Origin: Liolophura sinensis
Taxonomy: Eukaryota > Mollusca > Polyplacophora > Chitonida > Chitonidae
Assembly: GCF_032854445.1 (NCBI RefSeq)
Contig: NC_088301.1
Span: forward strand, 5,442,044 to 5,506,043
Direction: 5' to 3'
Length of the DNA: 64,000 nucleotides
Part shown: positions 39,335-51,387 of the stretch, piece by piece
How positions within the stretch are numbered: position 1 is the first letter of the stretch
Layout of the letters: the number at the start of each line of letters is the position of its first letter
The notes under the pieces: generated by a model
The model's input: the letters and a program-made list of their open reading frames with translations, nothing else
Told to the model about the DNA's origin: nothing
Database searches by the model: none
Program-made: the position numbers and the translations under genes

Positions 39335-39423
39335 CTTCAACACACTTGTAAAGCTACAGTATATTGGCTGTATCTACAGAACGGTAGGAAGTTTTAGTTT
39401 GGCTAGGTGAAATCAACAGAGTG

Positions 39424-39431
39424 TATTTATA
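39424..39431 (-). promoter_or_regulatory. TATA box of gene C
   Basis: Minus strand TATAAATA, 90 nt upstream of the gene C start codon, with flanks matching gene B rather than A or D. Confidence 0.6.
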
Positions 39432-41439
39432 AGGCAGACTGACACCAGATATCTACACAACCAGTCCACATGGACGGTCTGTTTATATATCTTACTTACA
39501 AGTCGAAAGTTGTTTATGTAAACTCATCTCATAATACTGAGCGTTTGTACATTTACACTTTTGGTTGTTTATGACAAGAAATACTTTTCCTAGTAAATTA
39601 AACTATTGTATATGGCACGTGAGATCCTTTCCAGATTAACATGTGGCTAGCGTGGGAATGTTCCTGATGTTGCTGGGGTTTTCTGTAACTCATTTTAAAT
39701 ATACATGTACTCACACAGTTAACAGAAGGAATTTCATGCCATCCGTCAGTGGATGCTGGCACCAGAGTGTTTATCAGGGTAAAATTCATATAGGGGTTCT
39801 AGGTTCTGAGGTGAACCATATCCTGGAATATTGGACTTTCGAAAACGGAATATGAGGAATTGTAGATAACATTTTAAACATTTACGTTTAAAAATTCAAA
39901 CATTTTGGCAGCTATACATAAAATATAAAACTGTGGTATTTGTTCTGGATGAAATGATATTTATATGAGAATCTGAAGTTCGAATGTCTATTGAAACGGC
40001 CATTCTAGACTTAATTAATTGGTGGCATTCGTACATCTTCTGGTGTTCTGAGCGGCTAGCCTCTCACCATTGCAAGCTTAATCTAAGTCATCTCCGATTG
40101 CATAGGTGGGAAGATTTTCCTCCAACCTGCGGATTGTCGTGGCTTTTTTTGGGGCATTGTCAATTTTTAGTGAGCATACTTTTTGTCCCCGTCATACAAG
40201 TGAAACATCCTCGTTACGGCTTGAAACACCTATCAAATCAATAAATTAATCACCAGAATGATGATGGATTAGTAGTGATTATCCCACCAGTGTTGGTATT
40301 AGCGACAGAATTTATAATCAGTATTTACTTTAACAGTTTAATGACGCGTTAATTGTTTTATTTGATTAATTTTTGGATGTTTGACTGATTGGTGTTTAAC
40401 GCAAGAACTTTTAACTTACATGACAGCGGTGAGGTTTATGGATAGAGGCTTTCTATACTGTACGAGAGTTCGTCTGACAGCTATAGTGTGTAGATAAACG
40501 AGATCGATCCTGTATCCTCCTTGATATAAATTTTATCTGATCATCACTGAATGAGAATCTTCCAGGTTGTAGAACAACTTTTCCTCAAATATAACCTACA
40601 GGACTAGTCTTACGACATTTATATTATACAGATCCTAATTTTGACTGAAAATCAGGTCATATCAAAATACTCTAACATGATAGGTGTGCTCTACATGGGC
40701 TTACACCTGGATGTGAGTTTAGGGCCTACCGAGAGTTAAGGAAGAGTGGAGGAGAACGATTGTGTCAGTGTAACATGACTCAGTAAGGTAACGCGTTCTG
40801 TTTGTCTTATTAGTGCAACTTCGGGTAAGTAAAACGCAAAATGCATCCTGGTAATCATTACATGTATACATATAGTTTAAAGTTACATCTCGGGGGTGAG
40901 TGAAGCGGATATGTTAATGGTTACCACTTTTACACCTGGTTTTGGTAGGATTATAAAAAACAATGAGTAAGCGTTTTGCAGAGATACATTGTTAAGGTCT
41001 ATTTCTTATAGTGAGTCGCCTATATTCAGTTGTCTGTAAACTCAGTCATACTCGCTACTAAAATTGCCTTTATTGAGCGACACATAACAATACAAGCTCT
41101 ACACACTGAAAATGTTGAACATCCATACTATTGCAAAAAAATGCAGTTAGAATAATTTTTCTCATTTATAATGTTAAACTCCACAGCCTTAGTTTATACA
41201 CCAAGAACTTGTTACCTCAGGTGACGTCATCATTATTCAAAAGTATGTTACATATATGCCTGGAGAGTATTTTGTTTTACAATGGCTGCACAACCAAACG
41301 GTTTCAACAAACTAGTGTCTCTGCAAATTGACTACATCGCTTTAATTTCCTAACATCCACCACTAAATCTATACTGCCGTGAGATCATATACTACAAGAG
41401 ATAAAATAAAATTGATTTAGTAAGTTATATTATACTAAG

Positions 41440-41672
41440 TTGGTTAGCGCGCTAGCGCAGCGTGATGACCCAGTCAGTCTCTTACCAATGCGGTCGCTGG
41501 GAGTTCAAGTGCAGCTCATGCTGGCTTCCTCTCCGGCCGTAGGTGGGAAGGTTTGCGGATGGTCGTGGGTTTCCCCCGGGCTGTGCCCGGTTTCCACCCA
41601 CCATAATGCTGGCCGCCGTTGTATAAGTGAAATATTCTTGAGTACGGCATAAAACACCAATCAAATAAAAAA
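41440..41672 (+). mobile_element. tRNA-derived SINE (unit 3)
   Basis: Orthologue of 3397-3628, with a 4-nt duplication (cagtcagtc) in its first third. Confidence 0.87.
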
Positions 41673-42947
41673 AATAAATAAATACACTCTTCAAAGAAAG
41701 CAACCCAAAATGAAATTCAAAAATGATACATACAATTTTGTACACATATGTTAACTCAAACAGTTTTGTAGGGTTGCACATTGTTACGGGAATGTTTCAG
41801 AAGATCATCCTTTCCGGTTTTAAATGTATTCATTTAAACGAGTGTTCATTTGCAGACGTGCCATTTCAAGTCTGCAAAATCGTTCACCGTGAAAGTAAAG
41901 GTTAAGGTCAGGAACAATTCATTGTGATCTTCTCAAGGGTTCATGTAGATGCAGGTGTGACATAAACTCGGCACACATTTATCAAAAAATAAACCAAATG
42001 ACCATTAAAAAGGTAAAGATCACTAACAATGACTAGGGTACTCTCAAATAAGATATACATAGATAACATAAATTTCGTTATTTTTCATTATTTTTGTTCT
42101 ATGCCTTCAGAGATATACAAGCGCTAACTCCTATTCTTCTTTAGCGGCTGTGTACATGCCTTTTCACTTTAACAATCTTGTCGTCATGAACAATTAATTC
42201 AAGGTCAAAAAACACCAACAGGGTTCTTTTCCAACGTTAGATGCATCCGTGACACTAATGTAACAACCATGGCTTTAACTGTTGAAGACATAACATGGTT
42301 ACCCCAATATAACATAAAAACTCTGACGACCTTAAAAGCACTGGCCAAGGTGGCCAAGATGAAGTTTTCTCCTGTATATGAGGAGTATATGGAATACGAT
42401 ATATTGACTTTGCCTCATGCCTTCAAAAGATATCATGTTTTCATGCGCAACATATAATTTAACTTTAGCGGACCTCTTCGCAATAAAAAACATGTCAAGG
42501 TCATATTTTCCATATATTTGTACATCTATGACACAAGAGTGGTAAACTTGACCTCAAGCTTTGTAGCGAGAGAGCGTTTACAGGAAAGTGGAGAGACGGA
42601 CGGACAGATGGACGCAGGATGCAACAGCAATACTTCAAGGCCAACTCTGGGCTGAGGAATTATTAAAACATATCGTTACTTCTCACAGCTTTGAGATCTA
42701 TAAAATATCCCCAACAGATATACATTTATAAACCCATGTAAACAAGAATATCCAGCCGTGTCAAAGCCGATTTGGTGGTAGGATGTGTGCACTGCCAGGG
42801 GCGCGTGACATGTCAGCACTGATTGTGTAGGCTACTACATGCACTTTGTGATTAATACTGGCTTAGTTCACGAGACAGCGGGTAATGTGTACAGCCAGCT
42901 TTCTGTTACATTTGAACAATTTATATACACCCACATTGGTCTATTGC

Positions 42948-43127
42948 AGTACGATCGTGCATGTGCACTACCAACAGTTTGTTTCACCTCAGTTTATGTG
43001 TACAGCCGTTGGTGTATTACAACTCGGCAGTTTATGTGTACAACCGTTGGTGTATTACAATTCAGCAGTTTATGTGTAATTTCATTGATCTATTACATCC
43101 GAGCAGTTAAAGTGTGCTACATGCATT
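42948..43127. repeat. 38-bp minisatellite, three core copies (unit 3)
   Basis: Collinear array with one 38-bp unit removed exactly, as expected for slippage or unequal exchange. Confidence 0.8.
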
Positions 43128-43180
43128 TTTGATCTTTCATATCTCATCAGTTTATGGATACTACCATTGTTTCATTCCAT

Positions 43181-43325
43181 CCCCGGCCGTATGTGGGAAG
43201 GTCTCTTAGCAAACTGCGGATGGTCGTGGGTTTCCCCCGGGCTCTGCCCGGTTTCCTCTCACCATAATGCTGGCCGCCGTCGTATAAGTGAAGTATTCTT
43301 GAGTACGGCGTAAATAAATAAATAT
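43181..43325 (+). mobile_element. SINE 3' fragment (unit 3)
   Basis: Orthologue of 5557-5700. Confidence 0.84.
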
Positions 43326-43411
43326 GCCGAGATGGAATACACAATACTAGTATCCATAAACTGATCAGATCTAACGGACCATTGGTTTTACACATAATCT
43401 GTTGAGATGGA

Positions 43412-43635
43412 GTGAAGCAATGGTAGCATCCAAAAACTGAATTTAATAATAGACTATTGGTCTAACAGATAACTTGTTGAGATCTCCATCTCAGCAAGTT
43501 ATGTGTAAGACCAATGGTCTACTACAACTCATCAGTATATAGAATCTACCATTGTTTCTTTCCATCTCAACAAGTTATCTGTTAGACCAATAGTCTATTA
43601 TTAAATTCAGTTTTTGGATGCTACCATTGCTTCAC
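43412..43635. repeat. 72-bp inverted repeat (unit 3)
   Basis: Same structure; arms again match perfectly. Confidence 0.88.
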
Positions 43636-45312
43636 TTCACTCACTGGAACACGAAAACAAGACAACGATAATCATCTTGAACACTGCAGTAAAACAGCAG
43701 CATCTGAGCTATGACTGTATAAGCGTAATGAGTGTTAGTCCTGCAAAAGAATGATTGACGCTAAAGCTGTTACGCGGCTAGTGAATTATACTCATATATT
43801 CTCATATGATACGTGATACCTTTTAACATCTACTTGTGGATAGCTTGGGAATGTTCTTGATGGTGCTGGCACGTATTTCCTGTAACTGACTGTACTGTCA
43901 CACATTCATCACAATAGAAATTTCACTTTATGCGGGACTAGATATTTGAGTGTATATTTGGGTATAAATCATACAGATGCCTCTGGTTAAGAGGTGACAT
44001 TTGCTGTATTAACAGACTTTCTTACAGAAAATGGAATGCGAAAGATTACGGAAAAATGTAAGTATGATGGCAGTAAAATGAATATCAATTTGCATTCATG
44101 TTAAAGCCTCTCCTTTCAATGCTAGCGACCTAATACTGGCGTGGAATTGCAATGTTATTGTACTTTTTAGGTCTATGGACAGTAAACTTCCACGTTAACG
44201 TTGGGTTTGTTCGGTGCTTTATCGGCATTATTTCTTCTATGTTAGCCAAATTGTTACCAGACCTTTTACATTTTAAAACAGTAGAGTGAATTTTGGTTTG
44301 TTTAGGGGTTTGTTTAGACATCAGATATTTTAAGGGATAATACATGGTATAAAACATCAAGGACATTGCCTCTGATTAATAATAATTACAACAGAGTGCA
44401 TAGCAGCTTTTCTGTTACGTGAGGTGGGCATTTTGGAAGTCCTTAGATGTTAAAGGACCTGATATGGTAAGGCGGGGAATCGGCCCCAGTGCAAGAAACT
44501 GTGCACCTCTAGAAGCGAAACTGACTATAGCTGCGTCAGCTGTTGAAACACTCGTAAGGCTACTTCTTTTTTCATGTATGTTTTACTTCTCTTTTCCTGT
44601 TAGCATGCGACTATCAAAACTCCAGACATGCACCGACGCAATGTATAGGTCATAAGATCGAAAAATGGTGGCCTGCCCCAATCACACTGAAATATCTTTT
44701 TTTATGTATTAGACACCGTAGAGTGGGGTGAATCACTGCACCACAAATGTAACTTTCTGAAAAATTCTTGAGGAGGCAGTTATGCACCAATCAGTTAAAT
44801 GCATATAGAACATATGTTCAGCCTTATACTTCCGCCAAACATAACATATTAATGTTAATAACAGCTAGAGGGCCACGTCTGATCTCAAACAGGATTCAAG
44901 TATGAATTTGTAATAGTTGCCACACGTTACGTAATAAAATAGCTTAACAATTATCCATTCTAATTCAAAGATAACATTTATTTAATGTAAGGCAGCCTAT
45001 ATCTCTCTTTCCCGCAAAAAGATTGTTGCCAAAGACAAAAAATCCTACAAAGATTCGAACTCTATGAGCTGTTCTCCAGTTCACTGTATTATGAAGTATG
45101 CCTGATAGACAATAGCAGAAATATGGATTTTAAACTGGCCAAAATATGACAAAGCTAAACACTTTATAAAGTTTATTGTTTTTTTACATATGGAGATTAA
45201 CGTTAACCAAAACGAAACTTTGACAGTGAAATACACTCATGAAAGTTTCAGTAAAGATATTTTTCTGGCTGATCTTCATACTGAAAATTTCATGCAAGGT
45301 ATTGAATTGTTC

Positions 45313-45662
45313 AGAGGGCTAGGGATGGCTAGTAACAGAAACACCACAAAATGGGGAGAGGCCTTCGGGTGGCTAGTAACTGATACACCACAAAATGGCC
45401 AGAGGCCTACGGGTGGCTAGATCAAGGTACACCACAAAATGGAGAGAGGCCTACGGGTGGCTAGTAACAAATACACTACAAAATGGGGAGAGGCCTACGG
45501 GTGGCTAGTAACAGATACACCACGAAATAGGCAGAGGCCTACGGGTGGCTAGTAACAGATACACCACAAAATGGGGAGAGGCCTACGGGTGGCTAGTAAA
45601 AGATACACCAAAAATGGTCAGAGGCCTACGGGTGGCTAGTAACAGACAGACCCAGAAATGGA
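45313..45662. repeat. 44-bp minisatellite, about eight copies (unit 3)
   Basis: Same minisatellite with a different mix of variant copies (one carrying ctagatcaaggtac). Confidence 0.9.
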
Positions 45663-47451
45663 CAGATTTGCATTTTAAGGTCATTTAAAAAAAATGATAA
45701 ATTTATTAAGAGTAAGACATTAAACCTAAACTAAAGTCTCTTATGAATTCATTATTTGAAATGAATACATATAAAAACAATTATAAACCGCAAGGGTGAG
45801 GGCGAAAAAAAGGCAACATGGGACACAAGAAACATAACTGAGTACGTAAAACCCCAAAAAGGAGAGTAGGGTGGGATTTCGGAAATTAGCCATATCATGC
45901 AGCATGCACATACGTCCATCTCGGTTTACGTCTAAGCAGAAAAGGACCCCAAGGCGTATAACACCGCCACGAGGCCACTGTATGTGTAAATATTGCCATG
46001 GCAGCATGAGCTAACCTGTGACGAGCGCGCACTTAGCAAACTCATGGATAATCTCTTACTCATATTATATTGACTGATGTTACCTGAAAGTAATTTGATT
46101 GTCTGATGTTACACTGAAAATGTAATTGTGAACGTCGTACCTAACAGTTTTTGACAACGAAAGAATCCTTAGAGCAAGTGGGCAGAGGATTAGTTAGAAG
46201 ATGCCACAGATGAAAATTTACAGTTACTGAAGTATACAGATGCAGGCAACTATACGGTCTAAAAAAAGAAAACAAAAAAAAAAAACAAAAAAAAGAAAAA
46301 CAGCCTATACATTAATGAGCAACCCACACGGGATCAGCACAGAGATTTACCAGGGATCGCCGATCCTCCCAAGTGGAGCCGATCTTGATTGACAGCGGAC
46401 GGAGCTTGTGTATTCGACCCTGCGGGAGATTTGCTCGGTCTGAGGGGAGATCAGTAATCTTCAGTATGTTATGCAGGAAGGATTTTGTGTTTTACTGAAG
46501 GGACTGTGACTCTGTGGGTTAGAGAGCTACTTCTCTTGCACTAAAATACACATAAGGATAATGGTTAGGTAGAAATTCCAGCACATATATTTGTCGTAAT
46601 ATTTTAAATTGCTGAAGACTCTTCACAGTCTATAGCTGTGTTAACAAGCCTCTCAGAGTTATTCCCCCTGAAACTCTCTCCCATAAATGGTGTTGCTGAT
46701 TCTGATGGAATTCTAGTATTTGATGATTTGACAGTATACATGTGAAAACATGCATTTCACTGTTTAGTGTTCGAACTGAAAAAACTAATCTTCGGATCTT
46801 TTCTTATGCTGTTCTTGCTGATTTACTGAAATAAACAGAACTGAATTAATGATTGGAGTATTGAGAGTGAATCCATATTTCTGTGCTCTTGTCTCCAAAT
46901 ACTTGGAGGTAAATATTGGTCTCATACGCTACCAAAATATAAAACTTTTTACCTCGGAGTCGATAGAGATTAACTGGTGATAAATAGAAAGCAAAGCCTG
47001 TACACTTCATCTCTAAACATCATAAGACTGTTTTTTTTTTTTTTTTTTTTTTTTTGTAAATTACCTACACTACATTTTATAATCGGAGACGGCTGTGAAA
47101 ACAGAGGAGATAACTTTTAAGCCAGATCAAAGCCAGTGATAAAATGTACATGTGTTAATTTAATCGCACACTGTACCATCATAAAAAAAACTATTATAGC
47201 TCTGATATAATTGGTATAAAGATACTGCGACTCGATTGAACGAAAAATTTGCGCTTTTGATCGAGAGAGCATTTTTGGCCCGTTATTACTAAGCAACCAT
47301 ATGGTCATATAACTTTTATGGGCAAACCGACCAAATTTTATACTTCTGATTTGGAAACTTACAGAAATGTGCTGGGATTTTGAAATTTGCACTTTCTTAT
47401 CGTACCTATCTGGTGCTGATTATCCGCTTTACGCACCAGGTTTGTATATTT

Positions 47452-47566
47452 TATTTATTCATTTATTAATTTATTTGATTTGTGTTTTACGATGTACTCA
47501 AGATTATTTCACTTATACGATGGCGACTAGCATTATGGTGGGAGGAAACCGGACAGAGCCGGGAAA
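47452..47566 (-). mobile_element. SINE 3' fragment, reverse (unit 3)
   Basis: Orthologue of 10843-10960. Confidence 0.8.
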
Positions 47567-48747
47567 AGGGGGGGGGGAGGCGTTGAGTATTCAGAAAATT
47601 TTAAAAATAGTTGTAAACTGAAGGAATGATTTCAGTTAAACTAATGTCATAAAGTGCCCAACATTTACGTTCTTGGCGTAGACATGGGCACATGCAACCC
47701 ACAAAGAAAAGTTCATAGGACTTTGGCACGTGGATTTTCGGCTCTGAGTGAAAACTGTGCACTTTAAGTTTAAGAAAGGGTTGTATCACAAAAAATTTCG
47801 TATACACGCTGGAATTTGTACACTTGACACGAATGATCAGTGACAGCAGTGGCGACTGTCTCGCCTCCTGGCAAACCACCACATCAGGGGTTCCCTTTAA
47901 CCGTTCGTGTAAATTCTTAACTAACAGCACAGTGGCTTATGTATAATTAGATACAAACAATACAATGAGGTAATTGTGGTTTTTAGAAATTATACAAGTT
48001 GGTATTTACACGATATAATATGGGCCTATGTGCTAACTGGAAAATAGTCACACGTACCGCTGTCAATTTTCACAGGTTAGAATCAGGTGTGAATGGTCCA
48101 AGGTAGTAGCATGATTTATAGAATTATTCGAATTTCTGATTAATAACTAACTGCTCTGGCCTGTTAGCAGAAATATATTGATTCATAAATGAATAAGACT
48201 ATATGCAGACTATATGCAGACTATATACGTTGAAAATCAATCAGCTTTACAAAACCATACAGTTTCCATTAACCTAAAGCTTTATAAACTGCCATCTGAC
48301 GGTACATAATTCCTATACAATCGATGCAGTAATGGAATTATATCATTATTTACTGGACATAATGGAGACCAGTGAATCCTCCGATGACACATATATCCTG
48401 AATCTGTATATTCCGCTCACGTTGATCGTATAACAAAAGGGACTTCATTGATGAATGGCAATATTCCCAGAAAACCCTGTATATAGTATATGTAAGTGAA
48501 ACTTTGAACTCCAATCTTTACCATCAATAGTCACCGTTCAGAGTTTCTTAAGTTTTACCAAACACAACAGCCATTGGTTACAATTTTTTCGTCACAACGT
48601 GAAAGATGTATGGTGCAATATTATTTGTAAGTATATATATCTACTTTCGCTTAACACGGCACTTTTGGGATGTATAACGATTTTTAGTTTCCATAAAAAC
48701 ACATACTTAATGTAAAAGTTGCAATACTTATTTATCTATTTTTTTCT

Positions 48748-48986
48748 TTTGTTTTGATTGGTGTTTTACGCCGTACTCAATAATATAAGAATACACTTAA
48801 ACCACGGCGGCCAGCATTATTGTGGGAAGACAATGGGCAGAACCCTGTGGGGAACCCACAACATCCACAGTTTGCTGGCAGACCTTCCCATGTACGGTCG
48901 GAGAACTCACAGCGACGGCATTGGTGGGAAGCTCCTGGGTCATTGCGCCGCGTTAGTGTTCTAACCCCTCGCCCACGGAGGCTCCA
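48748..48986 (-). mobile_element. SINE, reverse, diverged (unit 3)
   Basis: Orthologue of 12141-12377. Confidence 0.82.
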
Positions 48987-49542
48987 TAATTGAGAGAGTT
49001 AATGTAAATTCACAGTAAGTTAAGTTCACGGTATGAACTGCATGGAAGTGTCTCCGTATTCCCCAGTACAGAACATACAGAACATATAGAAAATTGTTTT
49101 CAGAAACCAATTCAGTGCCAAGTGAGGCAGCAACAAGTATCATTTTCAAAGTTTTAAGCATGACCTTACCTGGGTTTGACCCCAGATCTTCCGATTTCGT
49201 GGCGGACGCTCAAACCAATAAACCACCAAACAACCCATATGACAACCTAAAAGAGCACAATATAACACTGCCCTTGACACTGCGCATGGTTGGAATATTA
49301 CAACTCGCTAAACACAAATTCAATATCATAAAGGACACTCTTCCATACAGTTGAAGTGTAACACCCTACATGACACTTCCCACAATTACCGTATAAGACA
49401 TCCAACAACACTTACCCATTAACTTCATGCCACCTCACATAGATGTAGCACTTCGCACGGTTTGAACAAACTCCATGCAGTGGGACAACCTACACTAGTG
49501 TCTCTGCAAATTGACTACATCGCTTTAATTTCCTGCGTTGCG

Positions 49543-49757
49543 TTGGTTAGCGCACTAGTGCAGCGTAATGACCCAGTAGTCTCTTACCAATGCGGTCGCT
49601 GGGAGTTCAAGTGCAGCTCATGCTGGCTTGAGGTTTGCGGATGGTCGTGGGTTTCCCCCGGACTGTGCCCGGTTTCCACCCACCATAATGCTGGCCGCCG
49701 TCGTATAAGTGAAATATTCTTGAGCACGGCGTAAAACACCAATCAAATAAAAAAAAA
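49543..49757 (+). mobile_element. tRNA-derived SINE (unit 3, gene D 3' side)
   Basis: Orthologue of 13015-13250, with about 30 nt lost from the middle (after catgctggctt) and about 95 nt of its left flank replaced by cgttgcg. Confidence 0.85.
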
Positions 49758-50704
49758 TGCATGTATGTTATACTAAAACGTGTGAACATCTTCAAATATA
49801 ACAGTGTCACTAACAGGGTTTACAGTTAAGTGAGAGTAATTTAGGTACCTGATGTCGCCCTCCATCAAACATGTTGATCTCCGCCCAGTACCCATCATGC
49901 CATTGGTTTTAAATAATTCTGATGTCACCGCGGGAAATGGGTACTTGCCTTCGAAACTGAGCTAATGGGCTTAAACATTATGGATTAGAAAAAGTGCTCA
50001 AATTTTATTTTCTTTGCAAGAATATGAACTTCCAAAATATTGCTGTTACGTGTCACTGACCAGCGGCAATTTTGATAGCGAGTATGACTGATTTTATTTA
50101 AATATTGTTGAATATAGGCGACAAGCTAAAAGAAGTAGACGATAGAAAGATCTATAATGGCTTCACTGCCTCGTTGCAATGTTGAAAAATGGAGCAAACA
50201 CAAGGGCGGAATGATAATTGGCAGTTCTTCCAATCTGATTGTGCCTAATGCAGTTGCACACACAATGTCATATGGCATAAGTAATCCTCCTTGTTTCATG
50301 TATATCTCTATACGCCAACCTGCTGTGTTTATGCTGTCTGTCACCATTCCTGGCCAGGTTCTAGTGAAACGTCCAACATCCGGAAGACGAATGCTGGATT
50401 CAAACATTTGGATGTGATCAGTGTTTCTTAACGAGATTTTGAATGTTGTGAAATCACCAGTCGTATTAATCGACCAGAAAAAGATTCTCTAGAGTGTTGG
50501 TGATTGACACGTGACCAAGTAAGAAGATAAGCAGATCCGTGGGTAGGGAAGTTGAGTAGATTATTGCTACACTCCTATTCACAATAGCCCCAAACATCAG
50601 GTAACTTTGTACAGTCAGCAGAGGCATGCACATATGAACTGTAGACCGTCAAGAACATAAGAAAAGTCGGTTAACTTATAATGAGACAACAAGGTGTATA
50701 AACG

Positions 50705-50710
50705 TTTATT
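50705..50710 (-). terminator. Poly(A) signal AATAAA of gene D
   Basis: AATAAA on the minus strand, 184 nt past the gene D stop. Confidence 0.5.
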
Positions 50711-50893
50711 TGTGTTGATGAAGGTAAATATGTTGAAGTATTCTTCGATTTTTTCATCTGGTATGTTATTGTACACATGCTTCTTTCCTACAACATCTCA
50801 GTGTAATGTATTTAATCGCATAAGTGTGAAAGCAAAACATTCAATACTTCAGAGATAATACCAGCTATTACATTACCAAATCAACTGAAAAGA

Positions 50894-51387
50894 TTATTTT
50901 GTGCAAACGACACAGGTAATCTCATAACCGTCCACATATGGTGGACAAGGTAGTGAGCCACACGCCGCCTCCACCACGTACAGGAGATTTCCATTGAGGT
51001 CGGGAGCGGTGGCGGGATGAGTATCTGGATCCTGGTCCACGCACACGTACTCAGACTTGTGGTACGTGTGATGTTGGGACATAAGAAATCCCAGGTACTC
51101 CACGGTCCATCCCGATGGACACTCGAGTCGGGCTGGGATCATCAGGTGACTCAGCCTTCCCGGAGTATAGCACACAGCACACTGGGCCTCTCTGTCATGA
51201 GGAAGGACTCCCCCAGAGTTTGTTGTGCGGAAGACATCATTCCCAGAACTTATCTCAAACTCAGTTCCATACAGATACGATTTGGATTGATGTCCAGGGT
51301 AGGTTTTGTTAAACTGGGGATCCAGTGGGAGACACAACTGGTTAGCTCCGCTTCCTTTATGCGTGTAGTGAGGGCCAGCCATTATAC
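50894..51387 (-). CDS. Gene D exon 6: C-terminal cysteine-rich domain of short-chain collagen
   Basis: Final exon, 164 residues plus stop. The start GIMAGPHYTHKG is unlike B and C (GSYYKHTG), and QISS replaced by EISSGND marks another variable spot. The middle (RTTNSGG to SQHHTYHKSE) matches gene C exactly, then APDLNGN again is private. It differs from B at 22 and from C at 12 of 164 positions. All cysteines, both CxxC pairs and the CGSLPCPPYVDGYE block are kept. The patchwork suggests gene conversion from a C-like copy. Confidence 0.87.

Larger units (their letters stand above)
42685..43930 (-). pseudogene. Decayed collagen gene copy (unit 3)
   Basis: Same relic, with the exon 1 remnant ATG at 43675; one 38-bp repeat fewer than the others. 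Confidence 0.5.
39432..50704. other. Intergenic segment between gene C promoter and gene D 3' end
   Basis: Collinear with the two earlier intergenic segments but shortened, mainly by a loss of about 0.95 kb at 46130. It contains a long T run at about 47031-47055 and a G run near 47567. No convincing gene seen. Confidence 0.7.
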
